From assembly GCF_025628985.1 (NCBI RefSeq), contig NZ_JAOTEM010000001.1, positions 310,001 through 374,000 of the forward strand: DNA of 64,000 nucleotides, in the 5' to 3' direction. The position numbers and the translations under genes are program-made. Positions 1 to 8,102 of this stretch are shown piece by piece. The notes below the pieces were generated by a model. That model was given only the letters and a program-made list of their open reading frames with translations, had not been told where the DNA came from and did no database searches. This DNA comes from Chryseobacterium edaphi (GTDB taxonomy: Bacteria; Bacteroidota; Bacteroidia; Flavobacteriales; Weeksellaceae). The first letter of the stretch is position 1, and every line of letters starts with the position of its first letter.

Positions 1-958
1 CATGGATTCCAATCACCTCTGTTGCGTATGCCGATAAAATCAAAGTAAGAAAAAATATAGCAACCATCGGTTTGTTGATGGTGTTTTTTTCAGCCTGCAA
101 ATCTCCGATTCTTTTCAGGAAAGGTCTTACGATTTTGATCATTAAAAAGACATATCCGATTGCCATTAAAATCACGTAAATCGAACTTGCAAATGAACCC
201 GCTTTTACAATTGCGATTACTGCAGCCAAAATACACCAAGCCGTAATGTCATCTGCAGCTGCACAGGTAATAACAATCGTTCCTAATTTCGTTTTCTGAA
301 GATTCCTCTCCTGAACAATTCTCGCCAAAACCGGAAATGCTGTAATACTCATCGCAATCGCAATAAATAATGCGAAAGAGATAAACTGAACTCCATCGGG
401 AGCAAACTCCTGATAGATGAAATATGAAAGTCCTATACCTAAAGCAAAAGGAATAATGATACTCGCATGACTGATCACAACTGCATCATGTGCTTTTTTT
501 CTCAAAACGCTCAAATCGAGTTCCATTCCTACGATATACATAAACAGAATCAATCCGATCTGACTTAAAAACTGAAGATTTCCTAATGATTCCTTTGGGA
601 AAAGAAAAGCAGAAAATTCAGGAAAATACATCCCTACAAGTGAAGGTCCCAAAATAATACCGGCAATCATTTCACCGATAACACTTGGCTGTTTAATTTT
701 AATACAGATCCACCCGAAAAATCTCGCCGCCATAATGATCGTAACAATCTGTGCAAGCAAAAGCGCTAAAGGATGATGAAGATTGGTTTTGAACGACTCC
801 AGGAAATTGTCCCACGTAGAGCCGTTATGAGTTTTTACAACGATGTTTTCTCCCACTTCCAGAGTTTGTCCCTGTATCATAAACCAATACATCAGACTTG
901 AAAAGACTGCGATGGTAACGATGTAAAAGATAATATTTCTGTATTTTGCCAAATTCAT
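1..958 (-). CDS. Cation:proton antiporter, CPA2/KefB-like (3' end outside window)
   Basis: About 319 codons read from an ATG at 958 to the window edge with no stop, so the C-terminus is missing. The product is a polytopic membrane protein of the Na+/H+ exchanger fold. After an N-terminal membrane segment and a short extracytoplasmic stretch come alternating hydrophobic helices, with the family-typical GEMIAGIILGPSLVG, FMYIVGMELDL and ITCAAADDITAW blocks. The paired acidic residues of AADD match the ion-binding Asp pair of CPA2 antiporters. It would exchange Na+ or K+ for protons at the inner membrane; the ion cannot be told from sequence. It is a single minus-strand gene here and no regulatory domain is visible in the part present. 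Confidence 0.9.
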   Translation of the reverse strand, partial: MNLAKYRNIIFYIVTIAVFSSLMYWFMIQGQTLEVGENIVVKTHNGSTWDNFLESFKTNLHHPLALLLAQIVTIIMAARFFGWICIKIKQPSVIGEMIAGIILGPSLVGMYFPEFSAFLFPKESLGNLQFLSQIGLILFMYIVGMELDLSVLRKKAHDAVVISHASIIIPFALGIGLSYFIYQEFAPDGVQFISFALFIAIAMSITAFPVLARIVQERNLQKTKLGTIVITCAAADDITAWCILAAVIAIVKAGSFASSIYVILMAIGYVFLMIKIVRPFLKRIGDLQAEKNTINKPMVAIFFLTLILSAYATEVIGIH

Positions 959-1054
959 AATTCCGTTATTTGAGTGCAAATTTCCATAGAAATTATGGAT
1001 GATAAATGCGTTTTATATTTAAATGTAATGAATAGTTTGAATAATGTAATGAAA

Positions 1055-1444
1055 TTATCTGAAGCTATAACCCAATCCTACACCTACTTTCCAGTTTCCG
1101 TTTTGTGTAGCGGTTTTGCTGTTGTAGTATAGCGGAATCTGCAGTACTATTTTTTTATAAACCGCAGCAATTCCCACTCCCAGATTCGGTGTGATTGCGC
1201 TGTTTTTAGTTCCTGAAGATTTGTCTTCTTTGATTCTTAAGGATGGCAACATTCCCAACATGACTTTGGTGCTTTTGTGGTTGAAACTTATATTTGGTCC
1301 CGTAAAATTGATGAAAGCTCCGTGATCTACATATCCTGCAACAACAATTCCTTCAAAAAATGATGCTTTTATTTTGGATGAATTTTCCTGTGCGAAAAAT
1401 AAGGTTGAGGAAAATAATAAAGCTGTGGAAACAGTTTTCTTCAT
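1055..1444 (-). CDS. Small secreted protein, possible outer-membrane barrel fragment
   Basis: 129 residues. Residues 1-19 (MKKTVSTALLFSSTLFFAQ) are a clear Sec signal peptide ending at an AQ cleavage site common in this group. The mature part has short alternating hydrophobic strands (IVVAGYVDHGAFINF, GVGIAAVYKKIVLQIPLYY, WKVGVGLGYSFR) and an aromatic-rich end, which suggests a small beta-barrel or beta-rich envelope protein. I recognise no family. A TATTTTTG -7 box lies just upstream, so it is probably transcribed alone. The reading frame and signal peptide make it a likely real gene; its role is unknown. Confidence 0.7.
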   Translation of the reverse strand: MKKTVSTALLFSSTLFFAQENSSKIKASFFEGIVVAGYVDHGAFINFTGPNISFNHKSTKVMLGMLPSLRIKEDKSSGTKNSAITPNLGVGIAAVYKKIVLQIPLYYNSKTATQNGNWKVGVGLGYSFR

Positions 1445-1462
1445 AATGACTTTTTAAGTCCG

Positions 1463-1470
1463 CAAAAATA
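1463..1470 (-). promoter_or_regulatory. -7 box (TATTTTTG) of the 1444 gene
   Basis: Exact match on the minus strand to the Bacteroidota TAnnTTTG element, 18 bases upstream of the ATG at 1444. No good -33 TTTG was seen. Confidence 0.5.
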
Positions 1471-1548
1471 CAGGTAGAAAATCATTCAGATAGCAGAATG
1501 TAATCAACAGACTTAATTATGCAATGAAAACAACAATGTTTGAAAGAT

Positions 1549-2268
1549 TTACTTTCCAAAGATCTCCAGTAAATGTGTTTTGTAGGTATCACCAATCTGC
1601 AGTTTTAGGAAATTTTCTCCTTCCGAAACCAATGTTGTAATGATTTCGTTGGTTGAAAAAACTTTGATTGCCGAAATGGCGATAATCTCTTTTTTGTTGA
1701 CCTGTGCAAAATCTTTAGAAGGCAACATTTCTAAAAGTGATTTGAAATTGAGGTTTTTCAATACAATTGTAGAATTGTCTTTAAGGGTAATTTCCTTATC
1801 ACGACTATCGATTTCGGAGGTTTTGATGTAGGCAATTTGCTCTGTAAAAATAATGGTTTTTCCGATGTTGGTATTCCATTCTATAAAATCTTTTTTTTGA
1901 GAATGGGCGTTGATTTCTTTCACTTTTTCAAATGCCTGAATCAGTCTTTCTTTTTTAATAGGTTTCCGGACATAATCAACAACATTCAGGTCAAAAGCTT
2001 CTGCAGCATATTCTTTGTAAGCCGTTGTGAAGATGATTTTTTTTGAATCTGAAATTAGTTCTGCAACCTGAAGTCCGGTCATTCCGGGCATTTCAATATC
2101 CAGAATACAGAGATCACAATCGATAGAATTGATTTCACTAAGGAAAATTTTAGGATCGTTAAAAGCTTTGATGACTTCTACGTTTTCTATTTGTTCGCAC
2201 AGAAGTTTCAGATAGCTTATGGCTAAAATTTCATCATCCAGTATAACGCACTTTATCGTAGAACTCAC
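1549..2268 (-). CDS. LytTR-family response regulator
   Basis: 239 residues. The receiver domain (about 5-120) has the acidic pocket DDE at 11-13, phospho-acceptor Asp57 in LDIEMPG, a TTAY switch region at 81-84 and the conserved Lys102 in VRKP. The C-terminal part (about 125-238) is a divergent LytTR DNA-binding domain, with beta-rich blocks such as IAYIKTSEID and a final LLEIFGK helix. It overlaps the end of the histidine kinase gene upstream by 35 bases, the usual sign of translational coupling of a LytS/LytTR pair. The signal and targets are unknown; cotranscription with alanine dehydrogenase is suggested by spacing. Confidence 0.92.
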   Translation of the reverse strand: MSSTIKCVILDDEILAISYLKLLCEQIENVEVIKAFNDPKIFLSEINSIDCDLCILDIEMPGMTGLQVAELISDSKKIIFTTAYKEYAAEAFDLNVVDYVRKPIKKERLIQAFEKVKEINAHSQKKDFIEWNTNIGKTIIFTEQIAYIKTSEIDSRDKEITLKDNSTIVLKNLNFKSLLEMLPSKDFAQVNKKEIIAISAIKVFSTNEIITTLVSEGENFLKLQIGDTYKTHLLEIFGK

Positions 2269-3007
2269 CTAAATTTATTTTTAATTCTGCTGTGAAGATA
2301 CCATTTTTTGAACTTCTGTTGAGATCGTAGAAGTTGTGATAAATCATTTTTAAACGTTGATCCAAAGACTGACTTCCAAATCCGCTTTTTTCTTTTTCCA
2401 AAACATTTTTCAGGGATGCTTTGTTGCTGACTTTCATTGTAAAAACTCTGTTTTCCAGTTCAAGCAGAATTGAAATAAAAGAATCCTGAGCGAGAAAATC
2501 TGTGTGTTTAAAAGCATTCTCAATCAAATCAACAGAAATCAACGGTGCAAAAACTTTTTCTTCATAAACCGCATCAGATTTGTCAATTTTGGATTTAATT
2601 CTGAAATCAAAAAGCGGGTTGATCTTGATTTTATTAATTTCGATCAGGCTTAAAGCAAAACTGAATTCCTCTTTGGGACTTACAAATTTGTTGTTGCTTT
2701 CGTATAAAATATAATCGAGCACATTCGCCAGTTTATCCAACGACATATACGTTTGATAGGCGTGAGATTGTACAGAATTCAAAATGTTTTTGAAAAGATG
2801 AGGATTCAGTTTGGTACCGATGTGTTCCAATTGTACCTCATTCAAACGTTGCTCAATCAGCTTATTGGTTTCCGAAAGTTTGTTGTTTTTCTTCCTGAAA
2901 ATTTGATTTTGGCTGAATAAATAAATACTGACTGTGAGAAAAAAGAATATGGCAAAAACTCCAACGAAAATCAGATAATCGTGAATCATGTAGTAATTGC
3001 CGTCCAT
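2234..3007 (-). CDS. Sensor histidine kinase, LytS/His_kinase type
   Basis: 257 residues. One membrane helix (about 11-32) is followed by a charged coiled-coil linker (36-62). The His_kinase box reads KLNPHLFKNILNSV with phospho-acceptor His70, a variant of the usual QINPHFLFN. The N box LIENAFKH and the G-rich GFGSQSLDQRLKM mark the ATPase domain. There is no extracytoplasmic sensor domain, so the input must be membrane-borne, cytoplasmic or from a partner. The gene lies 9 bases after the small protein at 3017-3388 and overlaps its response regulator. Kinase assignment is firm; the signal is unknown. Confidence 0.92.
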   Translation of the reverse strand: MDGNYYMIHDYLIFVGVFAIFFFLTVSIYLFSQNQIFRKKNNKLSETNKLIEQRLNEVQLEHIGTKLNPHLFKNILNSVQSHAYQTYMSLDKLANVLDYILYESNNKFVSPKEEFSFALSLIEINKIKINPLFDFRIKSKIDKSDAVYEEKVFAPLISVDLIENAFKHTDFLAQDSFISILLELENRVFTMKVSNKASLKNVLEKEKSGFGSQSLDQRLKMIYHNFYDLNRSSKNGIFTAELKINLGEFYDKVRYTG

Positions 3008-3016
3008 CTCAGTAGT

Positions 3017-3388
3017 TTATTTAATTTTTTTTATGCTTAATAATTGAGTTTCTTCAGCACATTTTTCGAAAGTAACTTCGTAACGAGGATTATTTTCAGG
3101 ATAAGAAATCAGATAATCCGGACAAGGTTTTTTCTGTGCATGACTTCTATCGAAATCTACTTTTCCGGCAGTGATGATGCTGTCTTTTACAAACTTTTCA
3201 TTGATTTGTAAAGCAGCCATTTCAGTTTTAAAATTTTCAGAATATTTAAAATTTTTAGATAAAGTTTCGGCGATTACTCTGCTGTTTGGTAAATATCCGC
3301 TGCAGCTTACGCCTTTTTTATTAAGAACAAAAAACACAATAACAAGTCCGGGAACGAGACCGATTAAAAAGAATTTGATTTTTTTCAT
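3017..3388 (-). CDS. Small membrane-anchored protein in the ald/two-component operon
   Basis: 123 residues. An N-terminal hydrophobic segment (about 4-22, FFLIGLVPGLVIVFFVL) is followed by a soluble domain with Cys residues near CSGYLP and CPDYLI and a basic C-terminus. Its ATG shares a base with the TAA stop of ald (TAATG), so translation is probably coupled, and the kinase starts 9 bases later. I do not recognise a family. Its place between a metabolic enzyme and a kinase without a sensor domain makes it a possible accessory sensor, but that is only inference. Confidence 0.75.
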   Translation of the reverse strand: MKKIKFFLIGLVPGLVIVFFVLNKKGVSCSGYLPNSRVIAETLSKNFKYSENFKTEMAALQINEKFVKDSIITAGKVDFDRSHAQKKPCPDYLISYPENNPRYEVTFEKCAEETQLLSIKKIK

Positions 3389-4581
3389 TAGAAAATTAAA
3401 AGATTGATATCATGATAAGTAAGCCCGAAACGATCGCAAATCACCTTTTTAGTATGTCTTCCTTTATACATGTAAAGACTTTGTTTCATTTCATTTTTGC
3501 GGATCAGCATATTTTCGAAACCACCTTCTACATCATAATTTAAAATATAAGAAAGGAAAAAATTTGAGATTGCTTTGGTCGTGGTTCTTGGCATTTTCGA
3601 AGTCAGATTGGGAAGTCCACAATGAATTACGCCGTGTTTGATGATGTAAGGATCATCCATTGTCGTCAGTTCTGATGTTTCAATTACTTTCCCGTTGTCA
3701 ATGGCAATATCGATGATGACGCTGCCTTTTTTCATTTTGCAAACCATTTCTTCGGTTACAATCGGCTGCATATTCAATCTTGGAAGAGCTCCGATAACGA
3801 CATCTGCACGTCTTAAACTTTTGCTTAATTCTTTGGGATCAATAATCGATGTAGGAACTCTGCTGTCAACCAAAGTGTGAAGTCTTCTCAGTTTTGAAAG
3901 TGAATTGTCAAAAACTTTTACACTCGCTCCCAAACCGATTGCGGCTTTTGTGGCAAATTCTCCAACGATTCCTGCGCCTAAAACGACCACCTCGGCTGGT
4001 CTTACTCCCGTAATTCCGCCAAGCATTAATCCATTTGAAAGGGCTAATAATTCTGAAGCGTACAGAATAGAAACTGTTCCGGCAATTTCGCCGATTAATC
4101 TTACCAATGCCAATTGTTTGTATTCATCAGCGATAAATTCAAAGGCAATGGCATTTATTTTTTTCTCAGCCAGTTTCATGAAATAATCTTTATCTCTAAG
4201 ATTGATTTGCAATGCAGAAACAAGATATGTGTTGGGTTTAAAATAATCAATTTCTTCGTCTGTAGGCGGATTGATTTTTAAAATCAAATCCTGACTGAAA
4301 GCTTCTTTGGGATCGTTTGTGATAATCGCTCCAGATTCTGAGTACTGAAGATCAGTAAAAAAAGAGCCTTGCCCTGCTCCGGATTCTACAATAATTTCAT
4401 GACCGTGCTGTACCAAAACCTGCACTGCATCGGGTGTTATACAAGTACGTCTTTCGTTGAGACAGGTTTCTTTAGGAATTCCAATGCTGAATTGCTTGCC
4501 TTTTTTGATAACTTCCAACTTTTCCTCCTTTGGCATTAGTTCTTCCTCGGAAAAAGGAGTAAAAATATTTGTGGTACTCAT
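3388..4581 (-). CDS. ald: Alanine dehydrogenase
   Basis: 397 residues, the usual size for the Bacteroidota enzyme (EC 1.4.1.1), which converts L-alanine and NAD+ to pyruvate, ammonia and NADH in the cytoplasm. The N-terminal AlaDh/PNT domain is visible in IGIPKETCLNERRTCITP and ESGAGQGSFFTD. The Rossmann NAD site reads VVVLGAGIVGEFATKAAIGLGA followed by VKVFD. The C-terminal region has HCGLPNLTSKMPRTTT. It follows tsaE by 70 bases with its own -7 box in the gap, and it leads the operon with the small protein, kinase and regulator. A related transhydrogenase subunit is less likely because the partner domain is absent. Confidence 0.93.
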   Translation of the reverse strand: MSTTNIFTPFSEEELMPKEEKLEVIKKGKQFSIGIPKETCLNERRTCITPDAVQVLVQHGHEIIVESGAGQGSFFTDLQYSESGAIITNDPKEAFSQDLILKINPPTDEEIDYFKPNTYLVSALQINLRDKDYFMKLAEKKINAIAFEFIADEYKQLALVRLIGEIAGTVSILYASELLALSNGLMLGGITGVRPAEVVVLGAGIVGEFATKAAIGLGASVKVFDNSLSKLRRLHTLVDSRVPTSIIDPKELSKSLRRADVVIGALPRLNMQPIVTEEMVCKMKKGSVIIDIAIDNGKVIETSELTTMDDPYIIKHGVIHCGLPNLTSKMPRTTTKAISNFFLSYILNYDVEGGFENMLIRKNEMKQSLYMYKGRHTKKVICDRFGLTYHDINLLIF

Positions 4582-4635
4582 TTTAAATTCAATTATGACT
4601 TACAGAAAATTAATAATACAATCGATTTCTTCGAA

Positions 4636-4643
4636 CAAAGATA
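4636..4643 (-). promoter_or_regulatory. -7 box (TATCTTTG) of the ald operon
   Basis: Exact TAnnTTTG match on the minus strand in the gap between tsaE and ald. It predicts a leader of about 50 bases before the ald ATG. Confidence 0.5.
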
Positions 4644-4651
4644 CATAATAT

Positions 4652-5059
4652 TTAGTCGAAACTGATTTCTCTGCTTTCTCCGTTGTTGTGAATGCTCATC
4701 GTGTGGAATTTCAGTCCGTACAATTCTTCTTCATAAACTTCCGGCCATTCAATGATGCACAAATAGGCATTGTCAAGATATTCTTCGATCCCAATGTCAA
4801 AAACTTCCTCAATATTTTTTAATCTATAAAGATCAAAATGGTAGACTTTTCCTTTCGGTGTATTGTATTCGTTTACAATTGAATAAGTTGGAGAGTTGAC
4901 TTCATCCGTACTTTCTAAACTTTTAAGTAAAAACTGAGTAAATGTAGTTTTTCCGGCTCCCAAATTTCCTTTTAATAATAAAATAGGGTACTGTAATTGC
5001 GGAAGGATTTCTTCCACAACGTTTTGCCAGTTTTCTATCTGTTTTATATTAAATTGCAT
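4652..5059 (-). CDS. tsaE: tRNA t6A37 biosynthesis ATPase TsaE
   Basis: 135 residues from the chosen start MQFNIKQ. The Walker A motif GNLGAGKTTFTQFLL, the switch-like block EVNSPTYSIVNEY, the HFDLYRL motif and the late IIEWPE segment are all standard for TsaE, which works with TsaB and TsaD to make threonylcarbamoyl-adenosine in tRNA. An upstream in-frame ATG at 5077 falls inside the -7 box CAAAAATA (5075-5082), so it would not be in the mRNA; this decides the start at 5059. The gene is divergent from dnaG. Confidence 0.93.
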   Translation of the reverse strand: MQFNIKQIENWQNVVEEILPQLQYPILLLKGNLGAGKTTFTQFLLKSLESTDEVNSPTYSIVNEYNTPKGKVYHFDLYRLKNIEEVFDIGIEEYLDNAYLCIIEWPEVYEEELYGLKFHTMSIHNNGESREISFD

Positions 5060-5074
5060 GAATATAATTTGATG

Positions 5075-5082
5075 CAAAAATA
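5075..5082 (-). promoter_or_regulatory. -7 box (TATTTTTG) of tsaE
   Basis: Minus-strand TAnnTTTG element 15 bases upstream of the chosen tsaE ATG. It overlaps the first in-frame ATG (5077) and so argues against that start. Confidence 0.55.
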
Positions 5083-5120
5083 CTAATATTACATTCTAAA
5101 TATACCAACAAACTATAATA

Positions 5121-5155
5121 TTTGAATCCTAAAACTTCAATTTTCATTACTTTTG
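5121..5155 (+). promoter_or_regulatory. dnaG promoter: TTTG (5121-5124) and TACTTTTG (5148-5155)
   Basis: The -7 box matches TAnnTTTG exactly, with a TTTG 23 bases before it. The box ends only 4 bases before the ATG at 5160, so the mRNA is predicted to begin at or next to the start codon. Confidence 0.6.
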
Positions 5156-5159
5156 CAAG

Positions 5160-7130
5160 ATGATTTCCAAGCAGACGATCGATAAAATATTTTCCACAAT
5201 CCGGGTAGAGGAGATTGTTGGCGAATATGTGCAGTTGAAAAGAGCGGGATCCAACTTTAAAGGTTTGAGTCCGTTTCATGATGAAAAGTCGCCGAGTTTT
5301 GTGGTTTCTCCAAGCAAACAGATTTGGAAAGATTTCTCCACAGGAAAAGGTGGAACTGCGATTTCGTTTTTAATGGAAATCGAAAATTTCACTTATCCTG
5401 AAGCACTTCGTCACGCTGCCAAAAAATACGGAATAGAGATTGAAGAAGATCAGCGTGAGTTTTCTGAAGAAGCCAAAAATGCGCAGTCTGAAAGAGATAT
5501 TCTTTATAAAATTCATGAAATCGCCAATGAATATTTTCAAAATATTTTGTGGGAAAATGAAGAGGGCAGATCAATTGGTTTGTCGTATTTCAGAGAACGT
5601 GAGCTTAAAGATGATATCATCAAAAAATTTCAATTAGGATATTCTCCTGAGAAAAAAAATGCATTTACAGAATTTGCTTTAAATAAAGGCTATTCAAAAG
5701 AAATTTTGGAGAAATCAGGACTGTCAATTTTTCCTGAAAATTCTCCTGCCGGGATCGACCGTTTCCGTGAAAGAGTAATGTTCCCGATTCACAGTTTTTC
5801 GGGTAGAGTTCTGGGCTTTGGAGCGAGAATTCTCCGCAGCAATATTAAAACTGCCAAATATCTCAACTCTCCCGAAACAGAAATTTACCACAAATCAAAT
5901 GTTTTATATGGTTTGAACCAAGGTAAGCAGACGATTTCGAGAAAAAACATTTGTCTTTTGGTAGAAGGCTATATGGATGTGATCTCCCTTCATCTTTCAG
6001 GAATTGAAAATGTAGTGGCGAGCTCCGGAACTTCTCTCACGACTGAGCAAATCAAGTTAATTAAAAGGCTTACCGAAAATGTAACCATTCTTTTTGATGG
6101 TGATAATGCTGGAATAAAAGCGAGTTTCCGAAGCATTGATATGTTGTTGACGGAAGGAATGAACATTCGTGTTCTGCTTTTTCCGGAAGGCGATGATCCC
6201 GATTCTTTTGCCAGAAAACATCCGCAGGAATATGTTGAAAAATTCATCGAAAATGAAGCGATGGATTTTATTGATTTCAAAGCTGAAATTTTATTAAAGG
6301 AAGCCGGAAACGATCCTATAAAAAAAGCAGAAGCCATCCGAAATATCGTTAAATCTGTTGGTTTCGTACAAAATGGCTTGAAAAGGGAGGTTTATCTGAA
6401 AGAAGTTTCTACCAAATTCGGACTTTCTGAGCAGAGTTTGTTTAATGAACTTGATATTCAAAAGCAGATCACTCAGAATCAAGCGCCTAAAAGTCAGCCC
6501 AAAGAAAATATACAGCCAAAACTGGAAATTGTTCCTGATAGTGTAGAACAGGTTGATCCTATTATATTCGATTTACTCAATCAGGAAAATAATCTGGTTA
6601 ATCTGATGTTGAATTTCGGCGATGTTGTCCTTCACAGAGAAAACGAAGCCAACGAAAAGTATGATATCACGGTGATTGAAGAAATTCTTCATCATTTTGA
6701 AGAAGAAAATTATGAGTTTCAGGTTGAACTCAACAAAATCATCATCGACAGCATTAAAGAAGGAATTGCCAACGAAGAACTTAGAAAAGGCAACTTTTTT
6801 GTCACTTTTATGGACGAAAATATCACTTCAAAAGTTGTTGATGCCATTATGCCTCTAAATGATTTGGAAAACTGGGCTTCGAGAAATATTTTTCCGCCAA
6901 ATTATGGTGACAAGATCAATACTCAGGTGGAAGGTGATATTTTGATTCATAAATTTAGATATATTGATTATTTAATTAAAAAAATCAGTGAAGATCTTCC
7001 GAATCTGATCAATAACGAATCTCAGTATTTTGAATCAATTAAAAAAATAACATTACTGAAGCAGGCCTCAATGCAATTGTCAGAGATTTTGGGTTATTCG
7101 CCTATCAAAGGCATTTATGTGAAAAGGTAG
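5160..7130 (+). CDS. dnaG: DNA primase DnaG with degenerate zinc ribbon
   Basis: 656 residues, a normal length. The N-terminal region keeps the sequence frame of the zinc-binding domain, but the ligands are mostly lost: Ser37 and His40 stand where C-x2-H is usual, and Asp58 and Thr61 where C-x2-C is usual. The catalytic core is intact, with FRERVMFPIHSFSGRVLGFGAR, the Toprim Glu in LLVEGYMDVISLH and the metal-binding DGD in TILFDGDNAGIKAS. The last 200 or so residues are the helicase-interacting region. It makes RNA primers at the fork. The start is fixed by homology and by the promoter 4 bases upstream. Confidence 0.95.
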   Translation: MISKQTIDKIFSTIRVEEIVGEYVQLKRAGSNFKGLSPFHDEKSPSFVVSPSKQIWKDFSTGKGGTAISFLMEIENFTYPEALRHAAKKYGIEIEEDQREFSEEAKNAQSERDILYKIHEIANEYFQNILWENEEGRSIGLSYFRERELKDDIIKKFQLGYSPEKKNAFTEFALNKGYSKEILEKSGLSIFPENSPAGIDRFRERVMFPIHSFSGRVLGFGARILRSNIKTAKYLNSPETEIYHKSNVLYGLNQGKQTISRKNICLLVEGYMDVISLHLSGIENVVASSGTSLTTEQIKLIKRLTENVTILFDGDNAGIKASFRSIDMLLTEGMNIRVLLFPEGDDPDSFARKHPQEYVEKFIENEAMDFIDFKAEILLKEAGNDPIKKAEAIRNIVKSVGFVQNGLKREVYLKEVSTKFGLSEQSLFNELDIQKQITQNQAPKSQPKENIQPKLEIVPDSVEQVDPIIFDLLNQENNLVNLMLNFGDVVLHRENEANEKYDITVIEEILHHFEEENYEFQVELNKIIIDSIKEGIANEELRKGNFFVTFMDENITSKVVDAIMPLNDLENWASRNIFPPNYGDKINTQVEGDILIHKFRYIDYLIKKISEDLPNLINNESQYFESIKKITLLKQASMQLSEILGYSPIKGIYVKR

Positions 7131-7300
7131 TAGGACTTAGGTCTTAGAATTTAGTTAGAGAGTTTAAAATTATCAAAGTAAGAAGCTGCAACCTTAAAAC
7201 TAAAACCTACCACCTTAACTGCCAAAAAGTCCTATAAAATTTTAGGAATAAAAGTTGTAAATTACATCTTAGTTAAATTTAAAAATATACCAATAGAAAT
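7131..7300. other. dnaG-clpP spacer, no gene
   Basis: 170 bases of low-complexity A/T-rich sequence with several TTAG/CTTA-type words. No ORF, terminator or exact TAnnTTTG promoter for clpP was found. Confidence 0.5.
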
Positions 7301-7987
7301 ATGGACATAAAAAAAGAATTCAGAGATTTCTCTGTAAAACACTTAGGAAACAGCGGTTTGGTTACCGATCAGTATATGGGAATGTATGGTCCTACAAACC
7401 TTACACCTTACATCATGGAAGAAAGAAGAATGAACGTTGCTCAAATGGACGTTTTTTCTCGTTTAATGATGGATAGAATCATTTTTCTGGGAACAGGAAT
7501 CGACGATCAGGTTGCAAACATTGTAACAGCTCAGCTTTTATTCTTAGAAAGTGCTGATCCTTCGAAAGATATTCAGATTTACATCAACTCTCCTGGTGGA
7601 AGTGTTTATGCAGGTCTGGGAATTTATGACACAATGCAAATTATTAAACCGGATGTGGCTACAATTTGTACTGGTATCGCCGCTTCAATGGGAGCTGTTT
7701 TATTGGTTGCTGGTGAAAAAGGAAAACGTTCTGCGTTGAAGCATTCAAGAGTGATGATTCACCAACCTTCAGGTGGTGCGCAAGGTGTTGCTTCTGACAT
7801 GGAAATCAACTTGAGAGAAATGTTGAAACTGAAAAAAGAATTATATGACATTATCTCTGAACATTCAGGACAAACTTACGAGTGGGTAGAGAAAGCTTCT
7901 GACAGAGATTATTGGATGACTTCTACCGAAGCAAAAGAATACGGAATGGTAGATGAAGTTTTACAGAGAGCTAAAAAGGAGAAATAA
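7301..7987 (+). CDS. clpP: ATP-dependent Clp protease proteolytic subunit
   Basis: 228 residues with the complete catalytic triad: Ser129 in GIAASMGA, His154 in VMIHQPSGG and Asp203 in SDRDYWM. The hydrophobic docking and handle regions (YINSPGGSVYAGLGIYD) are normal. The N-terminus carries about 30 residues before the conserved core, which may include a processed propeptide. It forms the 14-mer chamber that degrades substrates unfolded by ClpX or ClpC; neither partner is in the window. A strong hairpin 18 bases after the stop ends the transcript. Confidence 0.96.
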   Translation: MDIKKEFRDFSVKHLGNSGLVTDQYMGMYGPTNLTPYIMEERRMNVAQMDVFSRLMMDRIIFLGTGIDDQVANIVTAQLLFLESADPSKDIQIYINSPGGSVYAGLGIYDTMQIIKPDVATICTGIAASMGAVLLVAGEKGKRSALKHSRVMIHQPSGGAQGVASDMEINLREMLKLKKELYDIISEHSGQTYEWVEKASDRDYWMTSTEAKEYGMVDEVLQRAKKEK

Positions 7988-8004
7988 TTTTCTGAAATTA
8001 TAAG

Positions 8005-8033
8005 AAAAAACACGTCAATTGACGTGTTTTTTT
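8005..8033. terminator. Bidirectional terminator between clpP and tpiA
   Basis: Perfect palindrome AAAACACGTC-AATT-GACGTGTTTT with an A run before and a T run after. It serves clpP on plus and can serve the convergent tpiA operon on minus. Confidence 0.85.
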
Positions 8034-8035
8034 AT

Positions 8036-8098
8036 TTCAATAGAAATGGGCTTTAGTCCGTTTGCAACTTTTATTAATTCCTATGGCTTTAGCCAAAA
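8036..8098. repeat. Half copy of the GGGCTTTAGCCC interspersed repeat
   Basis: TTCAATAG, GGGCTTTAGTCC and GGCTTTAGCCAAA occur with the same spacing as in the left half of the element at 25841-25978. The middle bases differ, so the paired words are the conserved part. Confidence 0.65.
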
Positions 8099-8102
8099 CT
8101 TA

